The position numbers and the translations under genes were made by a program. Below, piece by piece: positions 23,762-33,633 of a stretch of 34,408 nucleotides of DNA. The DNA is taken from the NCBI GenBank assembly GCA_024695315.1, contig JAILIJ010000166.1:1-34408 (forward strand), written 5' to 3'. Origin of the DNA: Bacteroidaceae bacterium. GTDB taxonomy: Bacteria > Bacteroidota > Bacteroidia > Bacteroidales > Bacteroidaceae. The notes beneath the pieces are model-generated. The model searched no databases and had not been told where the DNA came from. It was given only the letters and a program-made list of their open reading frames with translations. Position 1 is the stretch's first letter, and each line of letters opens with the position of its first letter.

Positions 23762-24477
23762 TACTCCTTTACGTTCTCTATAAAATAATTTTCAATTTCG
23801 TGAGTCAAATCGGCATGCGTGCTCTTATCATAATCCTTTATCACTTTTCCATGTTCCAATAAGGTTACACGAGTACAGATGTCAATAGTATGAGTAAGAT
23901 TGTGAGAACTAACGATTACTGTTGCTCCTGTAGCCTTATTATAGTTTTCTATGACGTGCTTCATTGCCAACTGTGAAGTAGGATCGAGGAAATTGAAAGG
24001 TTCATCCAAAATTAATAACTTAGGATTAGTAAGCATAGCAGCGATAATACCCACCTTTTGCTTATTTCCCATAGAAAGATTACGAATAAGCGTATTTTGA
24101 CCTAAAACCTCACCATTCATAAATCCTTCAAAAGACTTCAATCTCTCATCCAATTCATCCTTAGACATACTTGTTATTTTAGCAATAAAACTAAAATACT
24201 CATCTGGAGTCAAATAGTCAATTAAGAACCCACTATCCACATACGCTCCAGTAAATTCTTTCCAGTCTTCACTTTCTGCAGGATTTGTTCCGTCAATAGA
24301 AACAACTCCACAATCTGGTTTTATAAGGTCAAGAATAACTCTAAACATAGTAGTCTTACCGGCTCCATTATTACCGACAAGTCCAATAACCTCGCCTTCA
24401 TTGACTATATAATTATCAACGTCCAAAGCTACCTTATCTCCAAAAGACTTCTTTATATTTGAAAGTTCTAACTTCAT
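23761..24477 (-). CDS. ABC transporter ATPase of a DUF5687 exporter
   Basis: ATPase of 238 residues paired with the membrane protein just upstream (six bases between them). Walker A GNNGAGKT is at 35-42, the signature is LSMGNKQK (about 139-146, with Met in place of the second residue of LSGGQ), Walker B is LLILDEPFNFLD and the H-loop is VSSHNL. The drug/lipid-exporter type CcmA-like group is the nearest class. Substrate unknown. Confidence 0.9.
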   Translation of the reverse strand: MKLELSNIKKSFGDKVALDVDNYIVNEGEVIGLVGNNGAGKTTMFRVILDLIKPDCGVVSIDGTNPAESEDWKEFTGAYVDSGFLIDYLTPDEYFSFIAKITSMSKDELDERLKSFEGFMNGEVLGQNTLIRNLSMGNKQKVGIIAAMLTNPKLLILDEPFNFLDPTSQLAMKHVIENYNKATGATVIVSSHNLTHTIDICTRVTLLEHGKVIKDYDKSTHADLTHEIENYFIENVKE

Positions 24478-24483
24478 AACTTA

Positions 24484-26070
24484 TTAATTATTTCTACTGT
24501 TTCTAAAACCATCCATATTCTCATATCTTCTTGCCATAAAACGCTTGTAAATGTTACGCAACCATATAGGTTCAAGAAGAACACCAACAAGACCTATTGC
24601 AGCCATGGCATAAGAAGCCCAATCCGTCAAAAGCACCATAAGAGCATACATAATTATCATAGGTCCAAAAAGTGCAATCATAGACACTATCATCTGGGTT
24701 TTACTATTAGACCTTGCTTTCGTGAGCTTTGCATTCAATGGAATTGTATTTTTATTATATACAGCCATCTGCATGAGGCATGGCAACACTACACCTGCTG
24801 TAAATAGAAGACACCCAACAGACTCCATAAAAGAATTCTTTCCTTGAATAATTGGAATCATAAATATCAAGAAAGGAATTATCATCATAAACAAATTAAA
24901 ATAATATTTTGCTTTTAAAAGAGATAATACCGATTCTTTTCGTGACATAAGTCCGTCTATATAGTTACCTTCCGCACACATGACTCCAGTTAATGTTATT
25001 ACAGACAATGCACAATAGCAATACATACTAATATATGCTTTCATAAATAGCATATCGTCATATATCGGAGTAAATGCAAAGATACAAGTCAGCATTATAG
25101 TGCATACTAATCCAGATAAGAAGGATTGGCGTATGACATTATTTCGCATTATAGACTTAATATCTAATTTGATATACTCACCTACAATTCCGAAGCGGTT
25201 TAAGAATGCCATTTCACGTGACTTCACCTTAGCCGCCTGCACTTCTGCAATCTCTCGATAAACAGAACGTATCTGTATAAAATAATTGACTGAATAGAGT
25301 GCACCAATAGCAACTATTGGTATTACGTACGCTATAGGATTCAGTTCTAAAGCCCATCGTCCCACTTTCAAACAGGTCCAAAATACTGGTTGCGTATTAT
25401 CGTCCCCGAGAATCAATTTTGTATATTCGTCATCAAAGATTCCTAAATAAATAAAAACGGCATATAAAACAACAGGGATGATAATAAATAGCATATTACG
25501 ATTAAGTAATGTTCTCCACAAAAGATACCAATAGCTATTTGCTACAAAAATAAGCCATAATGCTATACACCATCCAATAAAACCACAGAATCCATAAAAG
25601 TGTAGAAGACTAAAGAATCCAAATGGAACAAAGAAGAACAACCATATAATATTGAAAATAGATGTACCTCTTCTTACCAGGAAAATATTTATGAGGAAAG
25701 AAGATGAAATTGGCATTAGCTTGAACTGTTTTACTTCTTGCGCTGGTGTGTCAACAAGAAACATTCTTAAAAAGAAATCACATGTCAAGAAAAATACCAA
25801 ACCACCATTTATAATATCAAACATCTCAGTAGCCCCATCATCTACATTTCCGAGCAAAACACCGAAGAAAATCAGATAACAAGCCCAAAAAGCAAAACCA
25901 AGATATCCCAACCATTTCATTGCCCTGTTTTGTTCAAACATAGGATGACGTCGTTCGGAAACATTCTTACATTTATTTATGAGACGATACAATTTCCATT
26001 TATAAAGTGGAGAAGAATATGTATTTAATTTCTTATCCAGATTAAAAGGTGAAGAGATATATTTTTCCAT
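24484..26070 (-). CDS. DUF5687 ABC exporter membrane protein
   Basis: Membrane permease of 528 residues with about 12 hydrophobic segments. The N-terminal 50 residues are cytosolic and basic (KKLNTYSSPLYKWKLYRLIN), then FGFAFW-type helices, a central charged loop EVQAAKVKSREMAFLNRFGI with a GEYIKLDIKSIMRNNVIRQS motif near 300, and a second bundle. This layout matches DUF5687, a Bacteroidetes family always seen beside an ABC ATPase. Function unstudied as far as I know. It begins two bases after the trxB stop, so the genes are co-transcribed. Confidence 0.85.
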   Translation of the reverse strand: MEKYISSPFNLDKKLNTYSSPLYKWKLYRLINKCKNVSERRHPMFEQNRAMKWLGYLGFAFWACYLIFFGVLLGNVDDGATEMFDIINGGLVFFLTCDFFLRMFLVDTPAQEVKQFKLMPISSSFLINIFLVRRGTSIFNIIWLFFFVPFGFFSLLHFYGFCGFIGWCIALWLIFVANSYWYLLWRTLLNRNMLFIIIPVVLYAVFIYLGIFDDEYTKLILGDDNTQPVFWTCLKVGRWALELNPIAYVIPIVAIGALYSVNYFIQIRSVYREIAEVQAAKVKSREMAFLNRFGIVGEYIKLDIKSIMRNNVIRQSFLSGLVCTIMLTCIFAFTPIYDDMLFMKAYISMYCYCALSVITLTGVMCAEGNYIDGLMSRKESVLSLLKAKYYFNLFMMIIPFLIFMIPIIQGKNSFMESVGCLLFTAGVVLPCLMQMAVYNKNTIPLNAKLTKARSNSKTQMIVSMIALFGPMIIMYALMVLLTDWASYAMAAIGLVGVLLEPIWLRNIYKRFMARRYENMDGFRNSRNN

Positions 26071-26072
26071 TA

Positions 26073-27011
26073 TTATAGATTATTGTCTTGAAGATATTTT
26101 TCTGCTTCCATAGCAGCCTTACATCCGCTACCCGCAGCAACAATGGCCTGACGATAAATAGGGTCTGCAACATCTCCAGCCGCAAACACTCCAGGAACAT
26201 TTGTACATGGAGTTGCATCCTTAGTTACAATATATCCCATCTCATCAGTTTCTACCCATGGCTTGAAAATATCTGAATTAGGTTTATGTCCAATAGCCAA
26301 GAAGAATCCATCAATAGGCAAATCATAATGGCGCTCGTCTGCCTCACCCTTACGATGAACGAGATGTGCTCCTTCTACCCCATTATCTCCATATAATCCT
26401 TCTGTATTTGTTTCGAAAAGAACTTCAATTTTAGGATTATTCATAACCCTATCCTGCATAATCTTACTTGCACGCAAGAATGGTTTACGTACAATAAGAT
26501 AAACCTTATTAGCAAGTCCAGCAAGGTATTGAGCTTCACCACAAGCTGTATCTCCACCACCAACGACGGCAACAACTTTTTTACGATAGAAGAATCCATC
26601 ACATGTAGCACAAGCACTCACTCCTTGTCCCATATATTTCTTTTCATCAGACAATCCCAGGAACTTAGCACTTGCACCGGTAGATATTATTACTGTGTCA
26701 GCCTCTACCTCACTATTATCATCAAAAGTGAAATGATAAGGTGCCTTGCTCAAATCTGCTTTAACACAAATATTACTACGTACATCTACACCAAACTTAT
26801 CAACCTGCTGACGCATAAGATCCATTAATTCAGGACCAGAAATCTCCTCTGGATGTCCAGGGAAATTCTCTATAGCATCAGTAATAGTCAACTGTCCTCC
26901 TGGCTGTATTCCTTCATAAAGCACAGGACTAAGGTTTGCGCGACTTGCGTATATGGCAGCAGTATAGCCTGCAGGCCCAGAACCAATAATTAAGCATCTA
27001 ACATGTTCCAT
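26073..27011 (-). CDS. trxB: Thioredoxin reductase
   Basis: Flavoenzyme that reduces thioredoxin with NADPH. At 312 residues it is normal for the low-molecular-weight form. FAD motif GSGPAGYTAA (10-19), redox-active Cys134 and Cys137 in ACATCDG, NADPH-binding GGGDTACGEA (about 151-160) and the C-terminal FAD segment GVFAAGDVADPIYRQAIVAAGSG-like are all present. It lies between lolA (five bases) and the DUF5687 gene. Confidence 0.97.
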   Translation of the reverse strand: MEHVRCLIIGSGPAGYTAAIYASRANLSPVLYEGIQPGGQLTITDAIENFPGHPEEISGPELMDLMRQQVDKFGVDVRSNICVKADLSKAPYHFTFDDNSEVEADTVIISTGASAKFLGLSDEKKYMGQGVSACATCDGFFYRKKVVAVVGGGDTACGEAQYLAGLANKVYLIVRKPFLRASKIMQDRVMNNPKIEVLFETNTEGLYGDNGVEGAHLVHRKGEADERHYDLPIDGFFLAIGHKPNSDIFKPWVETDEMGYIVTKDATPCTNVPGVFAAGDVADPIYRQAIVAAGSGCKAAMEAEKYLQDNNL

Positions 27012-27016
27012 AATAT

Positions 27017-27625
27017 TCAGCGTAAATCTACAATTTCAACGTTAGGATATTTATTTTTATTAAACTTGAATATAGAATCAGAAAACTTCTGATTTTTCTT
27101 CAAAGATTTCACACTTATCTCAGTAACAGCCTTTGAACCAGTAGTCTTAATGTAAGAAGGCTGATAGCTCTTTTTATTTATTCGAACAGAAATATGAGAA
27201 AAAGTTGAGCCTTTTTGTCCAGTAAGTATTACTTCATACTCATTAGCCGACGATTTTCCCATTTCACATTTATACCCATTCTTATACAAAGACAAGAAAG
27301 AATAAGGATTCATACGTGCAATTTCTGCAGCAGAAGGGTTAGTAACATTAACCTCATCGTTTGCTGCCACATAGTGCCACATAGTTTTTCCGTCAAACCA
27401 AGATGTTACCGCATCGGTAGAACATTTGAATTTCTTTCCGGAAACATATAAAGTACCATTCATATCATTACCATTAACTGCCAAAACAAAGTCCGCTTTA
27501 ATATTACCTGCTGACTTAAACCTTGCCGCAGCCTTGTCTAAAATCCCCTTGGCATTCTCTGCATGCAAAGACTCCACAGATAATAGGCAGAATATAGTAG
27601 ACAGAATAAATAATAATTTCTTCAT
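27017..27625 (-). CDS. lolA: LolA-like periplasmic lipoprotein carrier
   Basis: Periplasmic carrier that shuttles lipoproteins to the outer membrane. I use the ATG at 27625 because MKKLLFILSTIFCLLSVESL is a clean signal peptide (cleavage near HA-EN); an ATG four codons earlier (27637) is equally possible. The mature part, about 180 residues, shows the LolA pattern: an AAARFKSAGNIKADFVLAVN strand, a GTLYVSGKKF strand, SWFDGKTMWHYV and a C-terminal NVEIVDLR. It is a divergent Bacteroidetes form, and its place directly after ftsK and before trxB is the usual one. Confidence 0.83.
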   Translation of the reverse strand: MKKLLFILSTIFCLLSVESLHAENAKGILDKAAARFKSAGNIKADFVLAVNGNDMNGTLYVSGKKFKCSTDAVTSWFDGKTMWHYVAANDEVNVTNPSAAEIARMNPYSFLSLYKNGYKCEMGKSSANEYEVILTGQKGSTFSHISVRINKKSYQPSYIKTTGSKAVTEISVKSLKKNQKFSDSIFKFNKNKYPNVEIVDLR

Positions 27626-27644
27626 ATTACCTTTCAATTAAGAA

Positions 27645-30464
27645 TTAACCTAAAGTATTTAATAGTCCTTCAAGCGTCAATACATCTTGAATAAGAACCT
27701 GACGTGGTTTTGAACCCATTTGAGGTCCTACGACACCCATTTTTTCCAACTGATCCATAATCTTTCCAGCTCTATTGTATCCTATAGAATAATTACGCTG
27801 AATCATAGACGTAGAACCTTGTTGTGATGTGACTACAAACTTGGCAACTTCACTAAATAGAGGGTCCAAATGTTTCGCATCCATTCTTTGGTCACCTCCC
27901 ATCATGTCGCCACCATCTTCTGTCTGTACATCTGGCAGATACATAGGATGCAAATAAGCCTGCTGTCGAGCTATGAAGTGGCAAATATTGCTAACCTCAG
28001 GAGTATCAACAAAAGCACACTGAACACGTACTGGCTCTGCACCTGCAAGATACAGCAAGTCACCCTTTCCAATAAGTTGGTTTGCTCCAGCTCTATCAAG
28101 AATTACTCGAGAGTCCATCATCGAACTAACCTTGAAAGCAATACGCGTAGGGAAGTTCGTCTTGATAGCACCTGAAATGATACTTGCTTGTGGTCTCTGA
28201 GTAGCGATAATCATGTGTATGCCGACCGCACGCGCCAACTGTGCGATACGACAAATAGGAAGTTCTACCTCCTTACCAGCAGTCATGATAAGATCACCGA
28301 ACTCATCGACGATAACCACAATATATGGCATAAATTCATGACCATTTTCAGGATTCAACTGACGAGCCTTGAACTTAGCATTATATTCCTTAATATTACG
28401 TACGCCCGCCTTTTTAAGTAGATCGTATCTCGAATCCATCAAAGCACAAAGGGAGTTCAAAGTCTTCACCACCTTTTGAACATCAGTAATGATACAATCC
28501 TCCTCTTCTTCTAGACGAGCCAAGAAATGGTTCTCAATAGGCGAATAAATACTGAACTCAACCTTCTTAGGGTCAACCATCACTATTTTCAGTTCTGAAG
28601 GGTGCTTCTTATATAAGAGAGAAGTCACAATAGCATTCAGTCCAACGGATTTTCCCTGTCCTGTAGCACCGGCCACCAGCAAGTGTGGAGCCTTAGCCAA
28701 GTCAAACATGAACACATCATTAGAAATAGTCTTACCAATAGCACAAGGGAGTTCCATTGTACTCTCGTGATATGTTTTACTATTTATGATGCTCTCCATT
28801 GAGACTATACACTTCTTCTTATTAGGAACCTCGATACCTATTGTACCCTTTCCTGGAATAGGTGCAATAATACGAATACCTTCCGCAGCAAGTGAAAGAG
28901 CTATATCATCCTCTAGATTACGTATTTTACTAATACGTGTACCCTCAGCAGGAACAATTTCATAAAGTGTAATTGTTGGACCTATAGTAGCCTGAATACT
29001 ACTGATTTCGACTCCGAAATTCTTCAGAACATGAATAATACGTTCCTTATTAGCCGTCTGTTCCTCCATATCAATTGTTGGAGTAGAATCAGAACTAGCC
29101 TTAGCAAGAAGATCTACAGTAGGATAATTATAGTTTTCCAAATCCTTATGTGGATCATACGGAGCATTAGGATCTATGTCACGAACAATATCTCCAGAAG
29201 CAAGTTCCGTATCATTTATAGTCACATCCAACTGTACATCATCCACATTCTTTCCAGAATCTACCTCATTAGAATTCTCTTCTCCCAGCGAATCATCATT
29301 AATTTCCGAAGCATCCCCCTCTTCATGCGAAGCCGCCCTGCCCTCTTCATTTTTCTGTGACAAAGCATTAGCTATAGAGAGTGCATTATTCATTTCGTCC
29401 GTTACACCACCGATAGTGAAATCGACATCTACTTTTTCATCATCCTCACCATCATTATTTACGTTTTCCTGTTCTGGTTGTGTATTTTCTACATTAGAAA
29501 GTGGCACAAAAATTGGTTCTCCAGTATAACTATCCTTTGCAGCTTGTTCTCCTTCATTTGGAGTTGTATTTTCAGAATCCATTCCCTCTGCATTCTTAGC
29601 AGAAAGTGCGTCAGCTATAGATAATTCATCATTACCAACAGCCTCTCCGTTCTCAACATTATGCTGTTCTAGAGTAGACAAGTTTACACTATCCTCACTA
29701 GGAGCACTATCGCTTGCCTGTGCACTTGCCGCCAACTCTGCTGCAGCAGCTTCAGCTGCACGTTTAGCTTCGGCATGTTCACGTCGTTTTTCTCTCAACT
29801 CCTGTAGATACCTAAACCTCAAGAACTCACGTAAAACCTCCACCGTTTTAGTGCTAAGATATATCAACAAGAGAATACCTGTGAAAAAAACAGAAACAAT
29901 AATTCCTGGTACACCAATTACACGATTCAAGTAATTTACTACTTTGATACCATGCATACCTCCAATCTTCAAGAAGGAATCGTCTAAAAATGGGATGTAA
30001 CTGCCCACAAAAGCGAGACAAACGCTTAACCACAACATCAGAAGAGTCATAAAAATGAATCTTTTGAACAATTTGAAGTTAAACACCCCCATCATTTTGA
30101 ATCCTGCCATCAACAGAAATGGTGGTATTAAGAAAGAAGCAAGACCGTAACAATTATTCATGAAGAAAAACGCAGTATATGCTCCCCATGTGCCGCATAG
30201 GTTCTTTACCTTCACGTCCTCATCAACAGACACGCCATTTTCCAACCAAGAATAGTCGTCAGCTCCAGTAATGAGGTACGACACAAACGCAACGATTAAG
30301 AATATAGACACAAGAGATAGGATAAGTCCACTTACGAAAAAAGTGAGGCTCCATTTTCCCAACCCTTCATATACATTCAAAACCGATGTACCATCATCTA
30401 CCTCAGGCTTCAGCCGAGTACCTTTATTTTGAGACGACTTTTTATTTGTCTTGCTAATTGTCAT
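27645..30464 (-). CDS. ftsK: FtsK/SpoIIIE DNA translocase
   Basis: Septal DNA pump that clears and helps resolve chromosomes at division. It has 939 residues. Four transmembrane helices lie in the first 220 residues, then a basic-to-acidic linker (about 225-450) rich in Glu, Asp and Asn that holds a repeated motif, SIADALSAKNAEG and SIANALSQKNEEG. The motor follows: Walker A VAGATGQGKSVGLNAI near 593-608, Walker B YIVVIVDEFGDLIM, and the C-terminal gamma winged helix (about 870-939, SMIQRNYSIGYNRAGKIMDQ). It lies 23 bases after dapA and 7-19 bases before lolA. Confidence 0.95.
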   Translation of the reverse strand: MTISKTNKKSSQNKGTRLKPEVDDGTSVLNVYEGLGKWSLTFFVSGLILSLVSIFLIVAFVSYLITGADDYSWLENGVSVDEDVKVKNLCGTWGAYTAFFFMNNCYGLASFLIPPFLLMAGFKMMGVFNFKLFKRFIFMTLLMLWLSVCLAFVGSYIPFLDDSFLKIGGMHGIKVVNYLNRVIGVPGIIVSVFFTGILLLIYLSTKTVEVLREFLRFRYLQELREKRREHAEAKRAAEAAAAELAASAQASDSAPSEDSVNLSTLEQHNVENGEAVGNDELSIADALSAKNAEGMDSENTTPNEGEQAAKDSYTGEPIFVPLSNVENTQPEQENVNNDGEDDEKVDVDFTIGGVTDEMNNALSIANALSQKNEEGRAASHEEGDASEINDDSLGEENSNEVDSGKNVDDVQLDVTINDTELASGDIVRDIDPNAPYDPHKDLENYNYPTVDLLAKASSDSTPTIDMEEQTANKERIIHVLKNFGVEISSIQATIGPTITLYEIVPAEGTRISKIRNLEDDIALSLAAEGIRIIAPIPGKGTIGIEVPNKKKCIVSMESIINSKTYHESTMELPCAIGKTISNDVFMFDLAKAPHLLVAGATGQGKSVGLNAIVTSLLYKKHPSELKIVMVDPKKVEFSIYSPIENHFLARLEEEEDCIITDVQKVVKTLNSLCALMDSRYDLLKKAGVRNIKEYNAKFKARQLNPENGHEFMPYIVVIVDEFGDLIMTAGKEVELPICRIAQLARAVGIHMIIATQRPQASIISGAIKTNFPTRIAFKVSSMMDSRVILDRAGANQLIGKGDLLYLAGAEPVRVQCAFVDTPEVSNICHFIARQQAYLHPMYLPDVQTEDGGDMMGGDQRMDAKHLDPLFSEVAKFVVTSQQGSTSMIQRNYSIGYNRAGKIMDQLEKMGVVGPQMGSKPRQVLIQDVLTLEGLLNTLG

Positions 30465-30487
30465 TAAAGATTACAATGCCAAATATT

Positions 30488-31381
30488 TTAGCATTTGATA
30501 TTTAATTCTTTCACTATAGCACTAATCTCACCCATTGTAGTTATGCGAGCAGGCACAAGTGGAAGACGAAGTTCATTTTCAATTAATCCCATACTGTTAA
30601 GCATAGCCTTGACTCCAGCAGGGTTTCCGTCTACAAATAGCAGTTTGAACAGCTCTGTGAACTTATGATGTATAGTAAGCGCATTCTGATAGTCACCATT
30701 TAGAGCGAGACGAACCATACGGCTAAATTCTTTTGGAAGAGCATTTCCAATTACAGAAATAACTCCTGCTGCTCCCAAAGTGATAAGTGGGAAAGTGATA
30801 CCATCATCACCAGAAATGACATCGAAATCCTTAGGTTTATTCTTGATGATGTCATCAATCTGAGTGAAATTACCACTTGCCTCCTTGATTGCAACAATAT
30901 TCTCACAGTCACGAGCCAAACGGAGTGTAGTCTCAGCAGTCATATTAACACCAACTCTTCCAGGTACGTTATAAAGTACTACAGGTACAGGACTAGCTTC
31001 AGCAATAGTCTTAAAATGCTGATAGAGTCCTTCCTGTGAAGGTTTATTGTAATAAGGGCAGACGCTCAAAATACCATCAATACCCTTGAAATCAGTCTTC
31101 TTAATAGTGTCAACGACTGCAGCAGTATTATTACCACCCATGCCAAGAAGAATAGGCACTTTTCCCTGGACTCTTTCCTTAACAATCTCTTTAATATTTT
31201 CCTTTTCCTCTTCAGTAAGACATGGAGTTTCACCAGTTGTAGCGAGGATGCAGAGAAAATCAATACCATTAGAAAGTTGGTAGTCCAATAGACGACGAAG
31301 TGCTGTGTAATCTACTGCTCCATCTTTTGTAAAAGGCGTGATTAGGGCTATACCTAAGCCTTTGAACTTGTTACGTGACAT
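30488..31381 (-). CDS. dapA: 4-hydroxy-tetrahydrodipicolinate synthase
   Basis: Condenses pyruvate with aspartate semialdehyde, the entry to diaminopimelate and lysine. It has 297 residues in a TIM barrel. Schiff-base Lys166 (AIKEASG), Tyr137 (VVLYNVPGR) and the pyruvate-binding TTGE (48-51) are present. It stands first in the leftward gene series dapA-ftsK-lolA-trxB and has its own candidate promoter. lysC and lysA of the same pathway are about 15 kb away on the other strand. Confidence 0.96.
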   Translation of the reverse strand: MSRNKFKGLGIALITPFTKDGAVDYTALRRLLDYQLSNGIDFLCILATTGETPCLTEEEKENIKEIVKERVQGKVPILLGMGGNNTAAVVDTIKKTDFKGIDGILSVCPYYNKPSQEGLYQHFKTIAEASPVPVVLYNVPGRVGVNMTAETTLRLARDCENIVAIKEASGNFTQIDDIIKNKPKDFDVISGDDGITFPLITLGAAGVISVIGNALPKEFSRMVRLALNGDYQNALTIHHKFTELFKLLFVDGNPAGVKAMLNSMGLIENELRLPLVPARITTMGEISAIVKELNIKC

Positions 31382-31412
31382 ATTTTAATCTTAATAGTTT
31401 ACGAATTTTATG

Positions 31413-31420
31413 CAAAAGTA
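31413..31420 (-). promoter_or_regulatory. Candidate -7 box of dapA
   Basis: The leftward strand reads TACTTTTGC. The start codon follows 31 bases later, giving a short leader. The -33 element is not clear. Confidence 0.45.
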
Positions 31421-31514
31421 CGAAATTATTACGAAACAACAGATATGAATTATGATTTTTTAGTAATCAAATATGCAATATATTTTACGGTTCATAACTT
31501 ATCCACATACAGAA

Positions 31515-33527
31515 TCAGAAATTGTTAATCATTTCCAGAAATTCGTCCTCAGAAATAATCTTAACACCTAAGCTCTGAGCCTTTTCCAATTTTGCAGGTC
31601 CCATATTTTCTCCTGCAAGGATAAAAGACGTCTTTTTAGAAATGCTTCCAACGTTCTTTCCCCCATTCTTTTCTATCATGTTCTTATACTCATCCCTCGA
31701 ATGCTTAGCGAATACTCCACTAATAACGATGCTCTGTCCAGATAAAATATCTGTTTGTCCAGACATGGCCTCTTCCGATAAGGCCATCTGTACTCCAGCC
31801 TCCTTGAGTCTGTTAAGTATATCTATATTCCTTTCGTCACGGAAGAAACGAATTATGCTTTCGGCAATAACCTGCCCTACACCATCGACTTCAAGCAGTT
31901 CACCAATACTGGCATTTGCCAAAGCGTCCATATTCTTAAAATGACGAGCAAGCAATTTTGCCGTCGTTTCTCCTACAAAACGTATTCCAATAGCAAATAC
32001 CACTCTTTCAAATGGGACCTCCGTAGACTGCTTTATAGCATTAACTGCCTTAGTTGCTGAAACGCGTCTATTTTCATTATTATTAGCAATCTGCGAAACT
32101 GTAAGTTTGTAAAGATCTGCCACATCGTTAATAAGTCCACGTTGATAGAAATCGTCGACAGTTTCAGGCCCAAGACTATCTATATTCATAGCCTTACGAG
32201 ATATGAAATGCTCAATACGTCCTTTTATCTGAGGAGGACAAGCCGTATCATTAGGGCAATAATGTGCAGCCTCTCCCTCATAACGTACAAGAGTAGCTCC
32301 ACACTCAGGACAGGTCTTTATAAATTGAACTTTCTGCAATCCTGGCACACGTTGTGTCTTATCCACACCAACCACTTTAGGAATTATTTCTCCTCCCTTC
32401 TCAACATACACCATGTCACCAATATGCAAATCCAATTCTTCTATAATATCAGCATTATGAAGAGAAGCACGTTTAACCTGAGTTCCTGCGAGCTGCACCA
32501 CATCCATATTAGCGACAGGCGTAATAGCTCCAGTACGCCCCACTTGATATGTAACCTCGTTAAGTCGTGTACATGCCCTTTCCGCTTTGAACTTATATGC
32601 GATAGCCCATCGTGGACTTTTAGCAGTATAACCGAGATGTCGTTGCTGACGCAGAGAATTAACCTTCAGCACAATTCCGTCCGTAGCAACAGGTAGGTTC
32701 TTCCTCTCCTTATCCCAGTAATCAATAAATTCAAGAATTTCATCAACAGTTTTACATTTTTTCATTCCTTGTGAAATCTTGAATCCCCAATCACGTGCCA
32801 TCTGCAGATTTTCGTAATGGAATCCATCTGCAGGAATTTCATCTCCCAACAGATAATACAGATATGCGTCCAATTTACGAGAAGCAACAAGTTCTGATTT
32901 CTGTGACTTCAGAGTACCAGAAGCAGCATTTCTCGGATTAGCGAAAAGCGGTTCCTCATTTTTTTCTCTTTCAGCATTCAAAGCTTCGAAAGAAGTCCAA
33001 GGCATCAATATTTCTCCACGAATTTCAAATTCATGAGGATATCCAGAACCTTCGCGCAAGCGTAGCGGAATACTCTTAATGGTTCTCACATTTGCCGTCA
33101 CATCATCCCCCTGCACACCATCTCCTCGAGTCACTCCCTGCACCAATTGTCCGTCAATATAAGTAAGAGAAATGCTGAGTCCATCATATTTCATCTCACA
33201 GCATATCTCAAAATCCTCACCTTCCAATCCCTGTTTCACACGATTATAAAAGTCGCGCACATCGTCCTCATTATAAGTATTAGCCAAAGAGAGCATAGGA
33301 TACTTATGTGGAACAGTCTTAAAAGACTGGTTGAGGTCCGAACCCACACGTTGAGTAGGTGAATTAGGATCAGCATATTGCGGATAGAAAAGTTCCAGAT
33401 CTTGCAGTTTATGCATCATCTGGTCAAAGTCATAGTCAGAAATCGTTGGCTGATTCAACACATAATAGTTGTAATTATGTTGTTCAAGCTCTTTTCTTAG
33501 ACTTTCAATTTCTTCTTTTGGTGTCAC
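31515..33527 (-). CDS. ligA: NAD-dependent DNA ligase
   Basis: Seals nicks in replication and repair using NAD. At 670 residues it is full length. The N-terminal Ia domain (YNYYVLNQPTISDYDFDQMM) precedes the adenylation domain with Lys113 in EMKYDGLSISL. The OB fold, the zinc finger (CPECGATLV and CPNDTACPPQ, about 407-432), helix-hairpin-helix repeats (about 500-580) and a C-terminal BRCT domain (about 592-670) follow. It is a separate gene from dapA (133-base gap with a promoter) and from ettA (terminator). Confidence 0.97.
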   Translation of the reverse strand: MTPKEEIESLRKELEQHNYNYYVLNQPTISDYDFDQMMHKLQDLELFYPQYADPNSPTQRVGSDLNQSFKTVPHKYPMLSLANTYNEDDVRDFYNRVKQGLEGEDFEICCEMKYDGLSISLTYIDGQLVQGVTRGDGVQGDDVTANVRTIKSIPLRLREGSGYPHEFEIRGEILMPWTSFEALNAEREKNEEPLFANPRNAASGTLKSQKSELVASRKLDAYLYYLLGDEIPADGFHYENLQMARDWGFKISQGMKKCKTVDEILEFIDYWDKERKNLPVATDGIVLKVNSLRQQRHLGYTAKSPRWAIAYKFKAERACTRLNEVTYQVGRTGAITPVANMDVVQLAGTQVKRASLHNADIIEELDLHIGDMVYVEKGGEIIPKVVGVDKTQRVPGLQKVQFIKTCPECGATLVRYEGEAAHYCPNDTACPPQIKGRIEHFISRKAMNIDSLGPETVDDFYQRGLINDVADLYKLTVSQIANNNENRRVSATKAVNAIKQSTEVPFERVVFAIGIRFVGETTAKLLARHFKNMDALANASIGELLEVDGVGQVIAESIIRFFRDERNIDILNRLKEAGVQMALSEEAMSGQTDILSGQSIVISGVFAKHSRDEYKNMIEKNGGKNVGSISKKTSFILAGENMGPAKLEKAQSLGVKIISEDEFLEMINNF

Positions 33528-33584
33528 TTGACGTCTAATTTAAGTATTTGATTATATATTCGTAACGCAAAGCCAATGAAAATA

Positions 33585-33626
33585 AATATGAATTCACCCT
33601 ATCCTACAAAAGCAGGACAGAGTGAA
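33585..33626 (-). terminator. ettA terminator
   Basis: Read leftward, TTCACTCTGTCCT (33626-33614) pairs with AGGATAGGGTGAA (33605-33593): 13 bp with two G-U pairs and an 8-base loop, followed by TTCATATTTATTTT. It lies 8 bases after the ettA stop. Confidence 0.75.
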
Positions 33627-33633
33627 ATTTTCA

